The notes beneath the pieces are model-generated. The model was not told where the DNA came from and made no database searches. It saw only the letters and a list, made by a program, of their open reading frames with translations. A program made the translations under genes and the position numbers. A stretch of DNA of 64,000 bases from Euwallacea fornicatus. Its lineage: Eukaryota > Arthropoda > Insecta > Coleoptera > Curculionidae. The stretch covers positions 496,001-560,000 of the forward strand of contig NW_027096027.1 in assembly GCF_040115645.1 (NCBI RefSeq), written 5' to 3'. This document shows, piece by piece, positions 29,001 through 42,066 of the stretch (its first letter is position 1; every line of letters starts with the position of its first letter).

Positions 29001-32000
29001 CACTCAAAATGTGTGATTGTTCTAAATTTGAAGCTCGATAACTTCGACAAATGACGACCAAATGTCTTAAACAGAGAGTCAAATTAATCAGCTCGACGAG
29101 ATCTTTAAGATGACAAAACACATCATGATTGCATCTTGTTGAATTTCCAAGAAAAACAGTACTTTATGTGCTCAAACATTCAAAATGTGTGATTGTTCTA
29201 AATTTGAAGCTCTAAAAATTCGACAAATGACGACCAAATGTCTTAAACAGAATGTCAAATTAATCAACTCGACGAGATCTTTATGATGACAAAACACATC
29301 ATGATTGCATCTTGTTGAATTTCAGAGAAAAATAGGACTTTATGTGCTCAAACACTCAAAATGTGTGATTGTTCTAAATTTGAAGCTCGAAAACTTCGAC
29401 AAATGACGACCAAATGTCTTAAACAGAATGTCAAATTAATCAACTCGACGAGATCTTTAAGATGGCAAAACACATCATGATTGCATCTTGTTGAATTTCA
29501 GAGAAAAATAGGACTTTATGTGCTCAAACACTCAAAATGTGTGATTGTTCTAAATTTGAAGCTCGATAACTTCGACAAATGACGACCAAATGTCTTAAAC
29601 AGAGAGTCAAATTAATCAGCTCGACGAGATCTTTAAGATGACAAAACACATCATGATTGCATCTTGTTGAATTTCCAAGAAAAACAGTACTTTATGTGCT
29701 CAAACACTCAAAATGTGTGATTGTTCTAAATTTGAAGCTCGAAAACTTCGACAAATGACGACCAAATGTCTTAAACAGAATGTCAAATTAATCAACTCGA
29801 CGAGATCTTTAAGATGGCAAAACACATCATGATTGCATCTTGTTGAATTTCAGAGAAAAATAGGACTTTATGTGCTCAAACACTCAAAATGTGTGATTGT
29901 TCTAAATTTGAAGCTCGATAACTTCGACAAATGACGACCAAATGTCTTAAACAGAATGTCAAATTAATCAACTCGACGAGATCTTTAAGATGACAAAACA
30001 CATCATAATTGCGTCTTGTTGAATTTCAAAAAAAAATAATGCTTTATGTGCTTAAACACTCAAAATGTGTCATTGTTCTAAATTTGAAACTCGATAACTT
30101 CGACAAATGACGACCAAATGTCTTAAACAGAGAGTCAAATTAATCAGCTCGACGAGATCTTTAAGATGACAAAACACATCATAATTGCATCTTGTTGAAT
30201 TTAAAAAAAAAATGCTTTATGTGCTCAAACACTCAAAATGTGTGATTGTTCTAAATTTGAAGCTCGATAACTTCGACAAATGACGACCAAATGTCTTAAA
30301 CAGAGAGTCAAATTAATCAGCTCGACGAGATCTTTAAGATGACAAAACACATCATAATTGCATCTTGTTGAACTTCAGAGAAAAATAGGACTTTATGTGC
30401 TCAAACACTCAAAATGTGTGATTGTTCTAAATTTGAAGCTCGATAACTTCGACAAATGACGACCAAATGACTTAAACAGAGAGTCAAATTAATCAGCTCG
30501 ACGAGATCTTTAAGATGGCAAAACACATCATGATTGCATCTTGTTGAATTTCCAAGAAAAATAGTAATTTATGTGCTCAAACACTCAAAATGTGTGATTG
30601 TTCTAAATTTGATGTTCGATAACTTCGACAAATCACGACCAAATGTCTTAAACAGAGAGTCAAATTAATCAGCTCGACGAGATCTTTAAGGTGACAAAAC
30701 ACATCATGATTGCATCTTGTTGAATTTCAGAGAAAAATAGGACTTTATGTGCTCAAACACTCAAAATGTGGGATTGTTCTAAATTTGAAGCTCGATAACT
30801 TCGACAAATGACGACCAAATGTCTTAAACAGAGAGTCAAATTAATCAGCTCGACGAGATCTTTAAGATGGCAAAACACATCATGATTGCATCTTGTTGAA
30901 TTTCCAAGAAAAACAGTACTTTATGTGCTCAAACATTCAAAATGTGTGATTGTTCTAAATTTGAAGCTCTAAAAATTCGACAAATGACGACCAAATGTCT
31001 TAAACAGAATGTCAAATTAATCAACTCGACGAGATCTTTATGATGACAAAACACATCATGATTGCATCTTGTTGAATTTCAGAGAAAAATAGGACTTTAT
31101 GTGCTCAAACACTCAAAATGTGTGATTGTTCTAAATTTGAAGCTCGAAAACTTCGACAAATGACGACCAAATGTCTTAAACAGAATGTCAAATTAATCAA
31201 CTCGACGAGATCTTTAAGATGGCAAAACACATCATGATTGCATCTTGTTGAATTTCAGAGAAAAATAGGACTTTATGTGCTCAAACACTCAAAATGTGTG
31301 ATTGTTCTAAATTTGAAGCTCGATAACTTCGACAAATGACGACCAAATGTCTTAAACAGAGAGTCAAATTAATCAGCTCGACGAGATCTTTAAGATGACA
31401 AAACACATCATGATTGCATCTTGTTGAATTTCCAAGAAAAACAGTACTTTATGTGCTCAAACACTCAAAATGTGTGATTGTTCTAAATTTGAAGCTCGAA
31501 AACTTCGACAAATGACGACCAAATGTCTTAAACAGAATGTCAAATTAATCAACTCGACGAGATCTTTAAGATGGCAAAACACATCATGATTGCATCTTGT
31601 TGAATTTCAGAGAAAAATAGGACTTTATGTGCTCAAACACTCAAAATGTGTGATTGTTCTAAATTTGAAGCTCGATAACTTCGACAAATGACGACCAAAT
31701 GTCTTAAACAGAATGTCAAATTAATCAACTCGACGAGATCTTTAAGATGACAAAACACATCATAATTGCGTCTTGTTGAATTTCAAAAAAAAATAATGCT
31801 TTATGTGCTTAAACACTCAAAATGTGTCATTGTTCTAAATTTGAAACTCGATAACTTCGACAAATGACGACCAAATGTCTTAAACAGAGAGTCAAATTAA
31901 TCAGCTCGACGAGATCTTTAAGATGACAAAACACATCATAATTGCATCTTGTTGAATTTAAAAAAAAAATGCTTTATGTGCTCAAACACTCAAAATGTGT

Positions 32001-35000
32001 GATTGTTCTAAATTTGAAGCTCGATAACTTCGACAAATGACGACCAAATGTCTTAAACAGAGAGTCAAATTAATCAGCTCGACGAGATCTTTAAGATGAC
32101 AAAACACATCATAATTGCATCTTGTTGAACTTCAGAGAAAAATAGGACTTTATGTGCTCAAACACTCAAAATGTGTGATTGTTCTAAATTTGAAGCTCGA
32201 TAACTTCGACAAATGACGACCAAATGTCTTAAACAGAGAGTCAAATTAATCAGCTCGACGAGATCTTTAAGATGGCAAAACACATCATGATTGCATCTTG
32301 TTGAATTTCCAAGAAAAATAGTAATTTATGTGCTCAAACACTCAAAATGTGTGATTGTTCTAAATTTGATGTTCGATAACTTCGACAAATCACGACCAAA
32401 TGTCTTAAACAGAGAGTCAAATTAATCAGCTCGACGAGATCTTTAAGGTGACAAAACACATCATGATTGCATCTTGTTGAATTTCAGAGAAAAATAGGAC
32501 TTTATGTGCTCAAACACTCAAAATGTGGGATTGTTCTAAATTTGAAGCTCGATAACTTCGACAAATGACGACCAAATGTCTTAAACAGAATGTCAAATTA
32601 ATCAACTCGACGAGATCTTTAAGATGACAAAACACATCATGATTGCATCTTGTTGAATTTCAGAGAAAAATAGGACTTTATGTGCTCAAACACTCAAAAT
32701 GTGTGATTGTTCTAAATTTGAAGCTCGAAAACTTCGACAAATGACGACCAAATGTCTTAAACAGAGTGTCAAATTAATCAACTCGACGAGATCTTTAAGA
32801 TGGCAAAACACATCATGATTGCATCTTGTTGAATTTCAGAGAAAAATAGGACTTTATGTGCTCAAACACTCAAAATGTGGGATTGTTCTAAATTTGAAGC
32901 TCGAAAACTTCGACAAATGACGACCAAATGTCTTAAACAGAATGTCAAATTAATCAACTCGACGAGATCTTTATGATGACAAAACACATCATGATTGCAT
33001 CTTGTTGAATTTCAGAGAAAAATAGGACTTTATGTGCTCAAACACTCAAAATGTGTGATTGTTCTAAATTTGAAGCTCGAAAACTTCGACAAATGACGAC
33101 CAAATGTCTTAAACAGAATGTCAAATTAATCAACTCGACGAGATCGTTAAGATGGCAAAACACATCATGATTGCATCTTGTTGAATTTCAGAGAAAAATA
33201 GGACTTTATGTGCTCAAACACTCAAAATGTGTGATTGTTCTAAATTTGAAGCTCGATAACTTCGACAAATGACGACCAAATGTCTTAAACAGAGAGTCAA
33301 ATTAATCAGCTCGACGAGATCTTTAAGATGGCAAAACACATCATGATTGCATCTTGTTGAATTTCAGAGAAAAATAGGACTTTATGTGCTCAAACACTCA
33401 AAATTTGTGATTGTTCTAAATTTGAAGCTCGATAACTTCGACAAATGACGACCAAATGTCTTAAACAGAGTGTCAAATTAATCAACTCGACGAGATCTTT
33501 ATGATGACAAAACACATCATGATTGCATCTTGTTGAATTTCAGAGAAAAATAGGACTTTATGTGCTCAAACACTCAAAATGTGTGATTGTTCTAAATTTG
33601 AAGCTCGAAAACTTCGACAAATGACGACCAAATGTCTTAAACAGAGAGTCAAATTAATCAGCTCGACGAGATCTTTAAGATGACAAAACACATCATGATT
33701 GCATCTTGTTGAATTTCCAAGAAAAACAGTACTTTATGTGCTCAAACATTCAAAATGTGTGATTGTTCTAAATTTGAAGCTCGAAAACTTCGACAAATGA
33801 CGACCAAATGTCTTAAACAGAATGTCAAATTAATCAACTCGACGAGATCTTTATGATGACAAAACACATCATGATTGCATCTTGTTGAATTTCAGAGAAA
33901 AATAGGACTTTATGTGCTCAAACACTCAAAATGTGTGATTGTTCTAAATTTGAAGCTCGAAAACTTCGACAAATGACGACCAAATGTCTTAAACAGAATG
34001 TCAAATTAATCAACTCGACGAGATCGTTAAGATGGCAAAACACATCATGATTGCATCTTGTTGAATTTCAGAGAAAAATAGGACTTTATGTGCTCAAACA
34101 CTCAAAATGTGTGATTGTTCTAAATTTGAAGCTCGATAACTTCGACAAATGACGACCAAATGTCTTAAACAGAGAGTCAAATTAATCAGCTCGACGAGAT
34201 CTTTAAGATGACAAAACACATCATGATTGCATCTTGTTGAATTTCCAAGAAAAACAGTACTTTATGTGCTCAAACATTCAAAATGTGTGATTGTTTTAAA
34301 TTTGAAGCTCGAAAACTTCGACAAATGACGACCAAATGTCTTAAACAGAATGTCAAATTAATCAACTCGACGAGATCTTTAAGATGGCAAAACACATCAT
34401 GATTGCATCTTGTTGAATTTCAGAGAAAAATAGGACTTTATGTGCTCAAACACTCAAAATGTGTGATTGTTCTAAATTTGAAGCTCGATAACTTCGACAA
34501 ATGACGACCAAATGTCTTAAACAGAGAGTCAAATTAATCAGCTCGACGAGATCTTTAAGATGACAAAACACATCATAATTGCGTCTTGTTGAATTTCAAA
34601 AAAAAATAATGCTTTATGTGCTTAAACACTCAAAATGTGTCATTGTTCTAAATTTGAAACTCGATAACTTCGACAAATGACGACCAAATGTCTTAAACAG
34701 AGAGTCAAATTAATCAGCTCGACGAGATCTTTAAGATGACAAAACACATCATAATTGCATCTTGTTGAATTTCAAAAAAAAAATGCTTTATGTGCTCAAA
34801 CACTCAAAATGTGTGATTGTTCTAAATTTGAAGCTCGATAACTTCGACAAATGACGACCAAATGTCTTAAACAGAGAGTCAAATTAATCAGCTCGACGAG
34901 ATCTTTAAGATGACAAAACACATCATAATTGCATCTTGTTGAACTTCAGAGAAAAATAGGACTTTATGTGCTCAAACACTCAAAATGTGTGATTGTTCTA

Positions 35001-38000
35001 AATTTGAAGCTTGATAACTTCGACAAATGACGACCAAATGTCTTAAACAGAGAGTCAAAGTAATCAGCTCGACGAGATCTTTAAGATGACAAAACACATC
35101 ATGATTGCATCTTGTTGAATTTCAGAGAAAAATAGGACTTTATGTGCTCAAACACTCAAAATGTGTGATTGTTCTAAATTTGAAGCTCGATAACTTCGAC
35201 AAATGACGACCAAATGTCTTAAACAGAGAGTCAAATTAATCAGCTCGACGAGTTCTTTAAGTTGACAAAACACATCATGATTGCATCTTGTTGAATTTCC
35301 AAGAAAAATAGTACTTTATGTGCTCAAACACTCAAAATGTGTGATTGTTCTAAATTTGATGTTCGATAACTTCGACAAATGACGACCAAATGTCTTAAAC
35401 AGAGAGTCAAATTAATCAGCTCGACGAGATCTTTAAGATGACAAATCACATCATGATTGCATCTTGTTGAATTTCCAAGAAAAATAGTACTTTATGTGCT
35501 CAAACACTCAAAATGTGTGATTGTTCTAAATTTGATGTTCGATAACTTCGACAAATCACGACCAAATGTCTTAAACAGAGAGTCAAATTAATCCTCTCGA
35601 CGAGATCTTTAAGGTGACAAAACACATCATGATTGCATCTTGTTGAATTTCAGAGAAAAATAGGACTTTATGTGCTCAAACACTCAAAATGTGGGATTGT
35701 TCTAAATTTGAAGCTCGATAACTTCGACAAATGACGACCAAATGTCTTAAACAGAATGTCAAATCAATCAACTCGACGAGATCTTTAAGATGACAAAACA
35801 CATCATGATTGCATCTTGTTGAATTTCAGAGAAAAATAGGACTTTATGTGCTCAAACACTCAAAATGTGTGATTGTTCTAAATTTGAAGCTCGAAAACTT
35901 CGACAAATGACGACCAAATGTCTTAAACAGAGTGTCAAATTAATCAACTCGACGAGATCTTTAAGATGGCAAAACACATCATGATTGCATCTTGTTGAAT
36001 TTCAGAGAAAAATAGGACTTTATGTGCTCAAACACTCAAAATGTGTGATTGTTCTAAATTTGAAGCTCGATAACTTCGACAAATGACGACCAAATGTCTT
36101 AAACAGAGTGTCAAATTAATCAACTCGACGAGATCTTTAAGATGGCAAAACACATCATGATTGCATCTTGTTGAATTTCGAAGAAAAATAGTACTTTATG
36201 TGCTCAAACACAAAAAATGTGTGATTGTTCTAAATTTGAAGCTCGAAAACTTCGACAAATGACGACCAAATGTCTTAAACAGAGAGTCAAAGTAATCAGC
36301 TCGACGAGATCTTTAAGATGACAAAACACATCATAATTGCATCTTGTTGAACTTCAGAGAAAAATAGGACTTTATGTGCTCAAACACTCAAAATGTGTGA
36401 TTGTTCTAAATTTGAAGCTCGATAACTTCGACAAATGACGACCAAATGTCTTAAACAGAGAGTCAAATTAATCAGCTCGACGAGATCTTTAAGATGACAA
36501 AACACATCATGATTGCATCTTGTTGAATTTCCAAGAAAAATAGTACTTTATGTGCTCAAACACTCAAAATGTGTGATTGTTCTAAATTTGATGTTCGATA
36601 ACTTCGACAAATGACGACCAAATGTCTTAAACAGAGAGTCAAATTAATCAGCTCGACGAGATCTTTAAGATGACAAATCACATCATGATTGCATCTTGTT
36701 GAATTTCCAAGAAAAATAGTACTTTATGTGCTCAAACACTCAAAATGTGTGATTGTTCTAAATTTGATGTTCGATAACTTCGACAAATCACGACCAAATG
36801 TCTTAAACAGAGAGTCAAATTAATCAGCTCGACGAGATCTTTAAGGTGACAAAACACATCATGATTGCATCTTGTTGAATTTCAGAGAAAAATAGGACTT
36901 TATGTGCTCAAACACTCAAAATGTGGGATTGTTCTAAATTTGAAGCTCGATAACTTCGACAAATGACGACCAAATGTCTTAAACAGAATGTCAAATTAAT
37001 CAACTCGACGAGATCTTTAAGATGACAAAACACATCATGATTGCATCTTGTTGAATTTCAGAGAAAAATAGGACTTTATGTGCTCAAACACTCAAAATGT
37101 GTGATTGTTCTAAATTTGAAGCTCGAAAACTTCGACAAATGACGACCAAATGTCTTAAACAGAGTGTCAAATTAATCAACTCGACGAGATCTTTAAGATG
37201 GCAAAACACATCATGATTGCATCTTGTTGAATTTCAGAGAAAAATAGGACTTTATGTGCTCAAACACTCAAAATGTGGGATTGTTCTAAATTTGAAGCTC
37301 GAAAACTTCGACAAATGACGACCAAATGTCTTAAACAGAATGTCAAATTAATCAACTCGACGAGATCTTTATGATGACAAAACACATCATGATTGCATCT
37401 TGTTGAATTTCAGAGAAAAATAGGACTTTATGTGCTCAAACACTCAAAATGTGTGATTGTTCTAAATTTGAAGCTCGAAAACTTCGACAAATGACGACCA
37501 AATGTCTTAAACAGAATGTCAAATTAATCAACTCGACGAGATCGTTAAGATGGCAAAACACATCATGATTGCATCTTGTTGAATTTCAGAGAAAAATAGG
37601 ACTTTATGTGCTCAAACACTCAAAATGTGTGATTGTTCTAAATTTGATGTTCGATAACTTCGACAAATGACGACCAAATGTCTTAAACAGAGAGTCAAAT
37701 TAATCAGCTCGACGAGATCTTTACGATGACAAAACACATCATGATTGCATCTTGTTGAATTTCAGAGAAAAATAGGACTTTATGTGCTCAAACACTCAAA
37801 ATGTGTGATTGTTCTAAATTTGAAGCTCGAAAACTTCGACAAATGACGACCAAATGTCTTAAACAGAATGTCAAATTAATCAACTCGACGAGATCTTTAA
37901 GATGGCAAAACACATCATGATTGCATCTTGTTGAATTTCAGAGAAAAATAGGACTTTATGTGCTCAAACACTCAAAATGTGTGATTGTTCTAAATTTGAA

Positions 38001-38700
38001 GCTCGATAACTTCGACAAATGACGACCAAATGTCTTAAACAGAGAGTCAAATTAATCAGCTCGACGAGATCTTTAAGATGACAAAACACATCATGATTGC
38101 ATCTTGTTGAATTTCCAAGAAAAACAGTACTTTATGTGCTCAAACATTCAAAATGTGTGATTGTTTTAAATTTGAAGCTCGAAAACTTCGACAAATGACG
38201 ACCAAATGTCTTAAACAGAATGTCAAATTAATCAACTCGACGAGATCTTTAAGATGGCAAAACACATCATGATTGCATCTTGTTGAATTTCAGAGAAAAA
38301 TAGGACTTTATGTGCTCAAACACTCAAAATGTGTGATTGTTCTAAATTTGAAGCTCGATAACTTCGACAAATGACGACCAAATGTCTTAAATAGAATGTC
38401 AAATTAATCAACTCGACGAGATCTTTAAGATGACAAAACACATCATAATTGCGTCTTGTTGAATTTCAAAAAAAAATAATGCTTTATGTGCTTAAACACT
38501 CAAAATGTGTCATTGTTCTAAATTTGAAACTCGATAACTTCGACAAATGACGACCAAATGTCTTAAACAGAGAGTCAAATTAATCAGCTCGACGAGATCT
38601 TTAAGATGACAAAACACATCATAATTGCATCTTGTTGAACTTCAGAGAAAAATAGGACTTTATGTGCTCAAACACTCAAAATGTGTGATTGTTCTAAATT
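17071..38700 (+). repeat. Variable-length higher-order repeats marked by a poly-A/GAAACTCGATAAC monomer pair
   Basis: A distinctive pair, a poly-A monomer with TGCTTAAACACTC followed by one starting ATTTGAAACTCGATAAC, recurs with the second monomer at 17071, 20233, 23575, 27093, 30082, 31839, 34652 and 38522. Spacings are 3162, 3342, 3518, 2989, 1757, 2813 and 3870 bp, which correspond to 18, 19, 20, 17, 10, 16 and 22 monomers minus a few bases from the poly-A runs. A second rare marker, GCTCTAAAAATTCG, near 22703, 26222, 29211 and 30967 follows the same spacing, so these are real unit copies with whole-monomer gains and losses, as unequal exchange produces. Confidence 0.85.
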
Positions 38701-41700
38701 TGAAGCTTGATAACTTCGACAAATGACGACCAAATGTCTTAAACAGAGAGTCAAAGTAATCAGCTCGACGAGATCTTTAAGATGACAAAACACATCATGA
38801 TTGCATCTTGTTGAATTTCAGAGAAAAATAGGACTTTATGTGCTCAAACACTCAAAATGTGTGATTGTTCTAAATTTGAAGCTCGATAACTTCGACAAAT
38901 GACGACCAAATGTCTTAAACAGAGAGTCAAATTAATCAGCTCGACGAGTTCTTTAAGATGACAAAACACATCATGATTGCATCTTGTTGAATTTCCAAGA
39001 AAAATAGTACTTTATGTGCTCAAACACTCAAAATGTGTGATTGTTCTAAATTTGATGTTCGATAACTTCGACAAATGACGACCAAATGTCTTAAACAGAG
39101 AGTCAAATTAATCAGCTCGACGAGATCTTTAAGATGACAAATCACATCATGATTGCATCTTGTTGAATTTCCAAGAAAAATAGTACTTTATGTGCTCAAA
39201 CACTCAAAATGTGTGATTGTTCTAAATTTGATGTTCGATAACTTCGACAAATCACGACCAAATGTCTTAAACAGAGAGTCAAATTAATCCTCTCGACGAG
39301 ATCTTTAAGGTGACAAAACACATCATGATTGCATCTTGTTGAATTTCAGAGAAAAATAGGACTTTATGTGCTCAAACACTCAAAATGTGGGATTGTTCTA
39401 AATTTGAAGCTCGATAACTTCGACAAATGACGACCAAATGTCTTAAACAGAATGTCAAATCAATCAACTCGACGAGATCTTTAAGATGACAAAACACATC
39501 ATGATTGCATCTTGTTGAATTTCAGAGAAAAATAGGACTTTATGTGCTCAAACACTCAAAATGTGTGATTGTTCTAAATTTGAAGCTCGAAAACTTCGAC
39601 AAATGACGACCAAATGTCTTAAACAGAGTGTCAAATTAATCAACTCGACGAGATCTTTAAGATGGCAAAACACATCATGATTGCATCTTGTTGAATTTCA
39701 GAGAAAAATAGGACTTTATGTGCTCAAACACTCAAAATGTGGGATTGTTCTAAATTTGAAGCTCGATAACTTCGACAAATGACGACCAAATGTCTTAAAC
39801 AGAATGTCAAATTAATCAACTCGACGAGATCTTTAAGATGACAAAACACATCATGATTGCATCTTGTTGAATTTCAGAGAAAAATAGGACTTTATGTGCT
39901 CAAACACTCAAAATGTGTGATTGTTCTAAATTTGAAGCTCGAAAACTTCGACAAATGACGACCAAATGTCTTAAACAGAGTGTCAAATTAATCAACTCGA
40001 CGAGATCTTTAAGATGGCAAAACACATCATGATTGCATCTTGTTGAATTTCGAAGAAAAATAGTACTTTATGTGCTCAAACACAAAAAATGTGTGATTGT
40101 TCTAAATTTGAAGCTCGAAAACTTCGACAAATGACGACCAAATGTCTTAAACAGAGAGTCAAAGTAATCAGCTCGACGAGATCTTTAAGATGACAAAACA
40201 CATCATAATTGCATCTTGTTGAACTTCAGAGAAAAATAGGACTTTATGTGCTCAAACACTCAAAATGTGTGATTGTTCTAAATTTGAAGCTCGATAACTT
40301 CGACAAATGACGACCAAATGTCTTAAACAGAGAGTCAAATTAATCAGCTCGACGAGATCTTTAAGATGACAAAACACATCATGATTGCATCTTGTTGAAT
40401 TTCCAAGAAAAATAGTACTTTATGTGCTCAAACACTCAAAATGTGTGATTGTTCTAAATTTGATGTTCGATAACTTCGACAAATGACGACCAAATGTCTT
40501 AAACAGAGAGTCAAATTAATCAGCTCGACGAGATCTTTAAGATGACAAATCACATCATGATTGCATCTTGTTGAATTTCCAAGAAAAATAGTACTTTATG
40601 TGCTCAAACACTCAAAATGTGTGATTGTTCTAAATTTGATGTTCGATAACTTCGACAAATCACGACCAAATGTCTTAAACAGAGAGTCAAATTAATCAGC
40701 TCGACGAGATCTTTAAGGTGACAAAACACATCATCATTGCATCTTGTTGAATTTCAGAGAAAAATAGGACTTTATGTGCTCAAACACTCAAAATGTGGGA
40801 TTGTTCTAAATTTGAAGCTCGATAACTTCGACAAATGACGACCAAATGTCTTAAACAGAATGTCAAATTAATCAACTCGACGAGATCTTTAAGATGACAA
40901 AACACATCATGATTGCATCTTGTTGAATTTCAGAGAAAAATAGGACTTTATGTGCTCAAACACTCAAAATGTGTGATTGTTCTAAATTTGAAGCTCGAAA
41001 ACTTCGACAAATGACGACCAAATGTCTTAAACAGAGTGTCAAATTAATCAACTCGACGAGATCTTTAAGATGGCAAAACACATCATGATTGCATCTTGTT
41101 GAATTTCAGAGAAAAATAGGACTTTATGTGCTCAAACACTCAAAATGTGGGATTGTTCTAAATTTGAAGCTCGATAACTTCGACAAATGACGACCAAATG
41201 TCTTAAACAGAATGTCAAATTAATCAACTCGACGAGATCTTTAAGATGACAAAACACATCATGATTGCATCTTGTTGAATTTCAGAGAAAAATAGGACTT
41301 TATGTGCTCAAACACTCAAAATGTGTGATTGTTCTAAATTTGAAGCTCGAAAACTTCGACAAATGACGACCAAATGTCTTAAACAGAGTGTCAAATTAAT
41401 CAACTCGACGAGATCTTTAAGATGGCAAAACACATCATGATTGCATCTTGTTGAATTTCCAAGAAAAATAGTACTTTATGTGCTCAAACACAAAAAATGT
41501 GTGATTGTTCTAAATTTGAAGCTCGAAAACTTCGACAAATGACGACCAAATGTCTTAAACAGAATGTCAAATTAATCAACTCGACGAGATCTTTAAGATG
41601 GCAAAACACATCATGATTGCATCTTGTTGAATTTCAGAGAAAAATAGGACTTTATGTGCTCAAACACTCAAAATTTGTGATTGTTCTAAATTTGAAGCTC

Positions 41701-41840
41701 GATAACTTCGACAAATGACGACCAAATGTCTTAAACAGAGAGTCAAAGTAATCAGCTCGACGAGATCTTTAAGATGACAAAACACATCATAATTGCATCT
41801 TGTTGAACTTCAGAGAAAAATAGGACTTTATGTGCTCAAA

Positions 41841-41844
41841 CACT
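41841..41844. repeat. Target-site duplication CACT, left copy
   Basis: The satellite reads CAAACACTCAAAATG in uninterrupted monomers. Here it breaks after CACT, and CACT is repeated at the far end of the provirus. A 4-bp duplication is the usual footprint of gypsy-family integrases. Confidence 0.93.
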
Positions 41845-42051
41845 AGTTATATTTTCTGATTTGGAAAATATAATTTAAAAAATTTATTTAATTAAAATCA
41901 AGTCGAACGATCGGTAAAAATGAATTTTATTAATACAGACTTAAGTTAGAACTGAGCTAATTCTAATGCACAGGAATTATATTTATATCTAAAAAGGTCT
42001 TGAGTCAGCGTTTTAATCCCTTGGTTGGATAGTCAGGGTCCATAGGTAACT
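41845..42051 (-). repeat. 3' LTR of the provirus
   Basis: This is the downstream copy of the LTR, lying directly after the polypurine tract in the sense direction. It matches the 5' LTR at 206 of 207 positions. It would supply the polyadenylation signal of the proviral transcript, and its outer end abuts the left CACT target duplication. Confidence 0.96.
41926..41931 (-). terminator. Polyadenylation signal AATAAA in the 3' LTR
   Basis: AATAAA lies on the sense strand downstream of the initiator position, so it falls in R and could direct 3'-end formation of the proviral RNA. A second AATAAA is 43 bases further downstream at 41883-41888. Both are also present in the 5' LTR (49127-49132 and 49084-49089). 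Which one is used cannot be told from sequence. Confidence 0.6.
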
Positions 42052-42062
42052 CCTCCCCCTTT
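42052..42062 (-). promoter_or_regulatory. Polypurine tract, plus-strand primer
   Basis: The sense strand reads AAAGGGGGAGG directly against the 3' LTR (AGTTACC). This is the expected place and composition of the primer for second-strand DNA synthesis. It lies four bases after the env stop codon, so there is almost no 3' spacer. Confidence 0.9.
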
Positions 42063-42066
42063 AAGT

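Larger units (their letters stand above)
1..41844 (+). repeat. 176-bp satellite DNA array, left block
   Basis: This is a head-to-tail array of a 176-bp monomer: the landmark ATTTGAAGCTCG begins at 1, 177, 353 and 529, and a variant of it at 705, and the same spacing continues to the provirus. About 238 monomers are present, all in one orientation. The first monomer has 58 G+C in 176 bases (33%). Because 176 is not a multiple of three and each monomer has stops in every frame, no ORF of useful length exists; I see no gene or RNA gene here. Monomers fall into subtypes that differ at a few positions: GCTCGAAAAC, GCTCGATAAC, GCTTGATAAC or GATGTTCGATAAC near the start; GAGTGTC, GAATGTC or GAGAGTC in the middle; TTTCCAAG, TTTCAGAG or poly-A near the end. 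The unit is close to nucleosome-repeat length, typical of centromeric or pericentromeric satellites. I cannot name the family. Confidence 0.98.

Noticed and set aside
1..41844. CRISPR-like regular repeats
   Set aside because: The repeats are directly abutting 176-bp monomers without unique spacers, and no cas genes are present.
1..41844. Primate alpha satellite or Drosophila 1.688-type satellite
   Set aside because: The length (176) is near the 171 bp of alpha satellite but I see no CENP-B box, and the neighbouring element is of insect type. The unit is also not the 359-bp family. No named satellite could be assigned.
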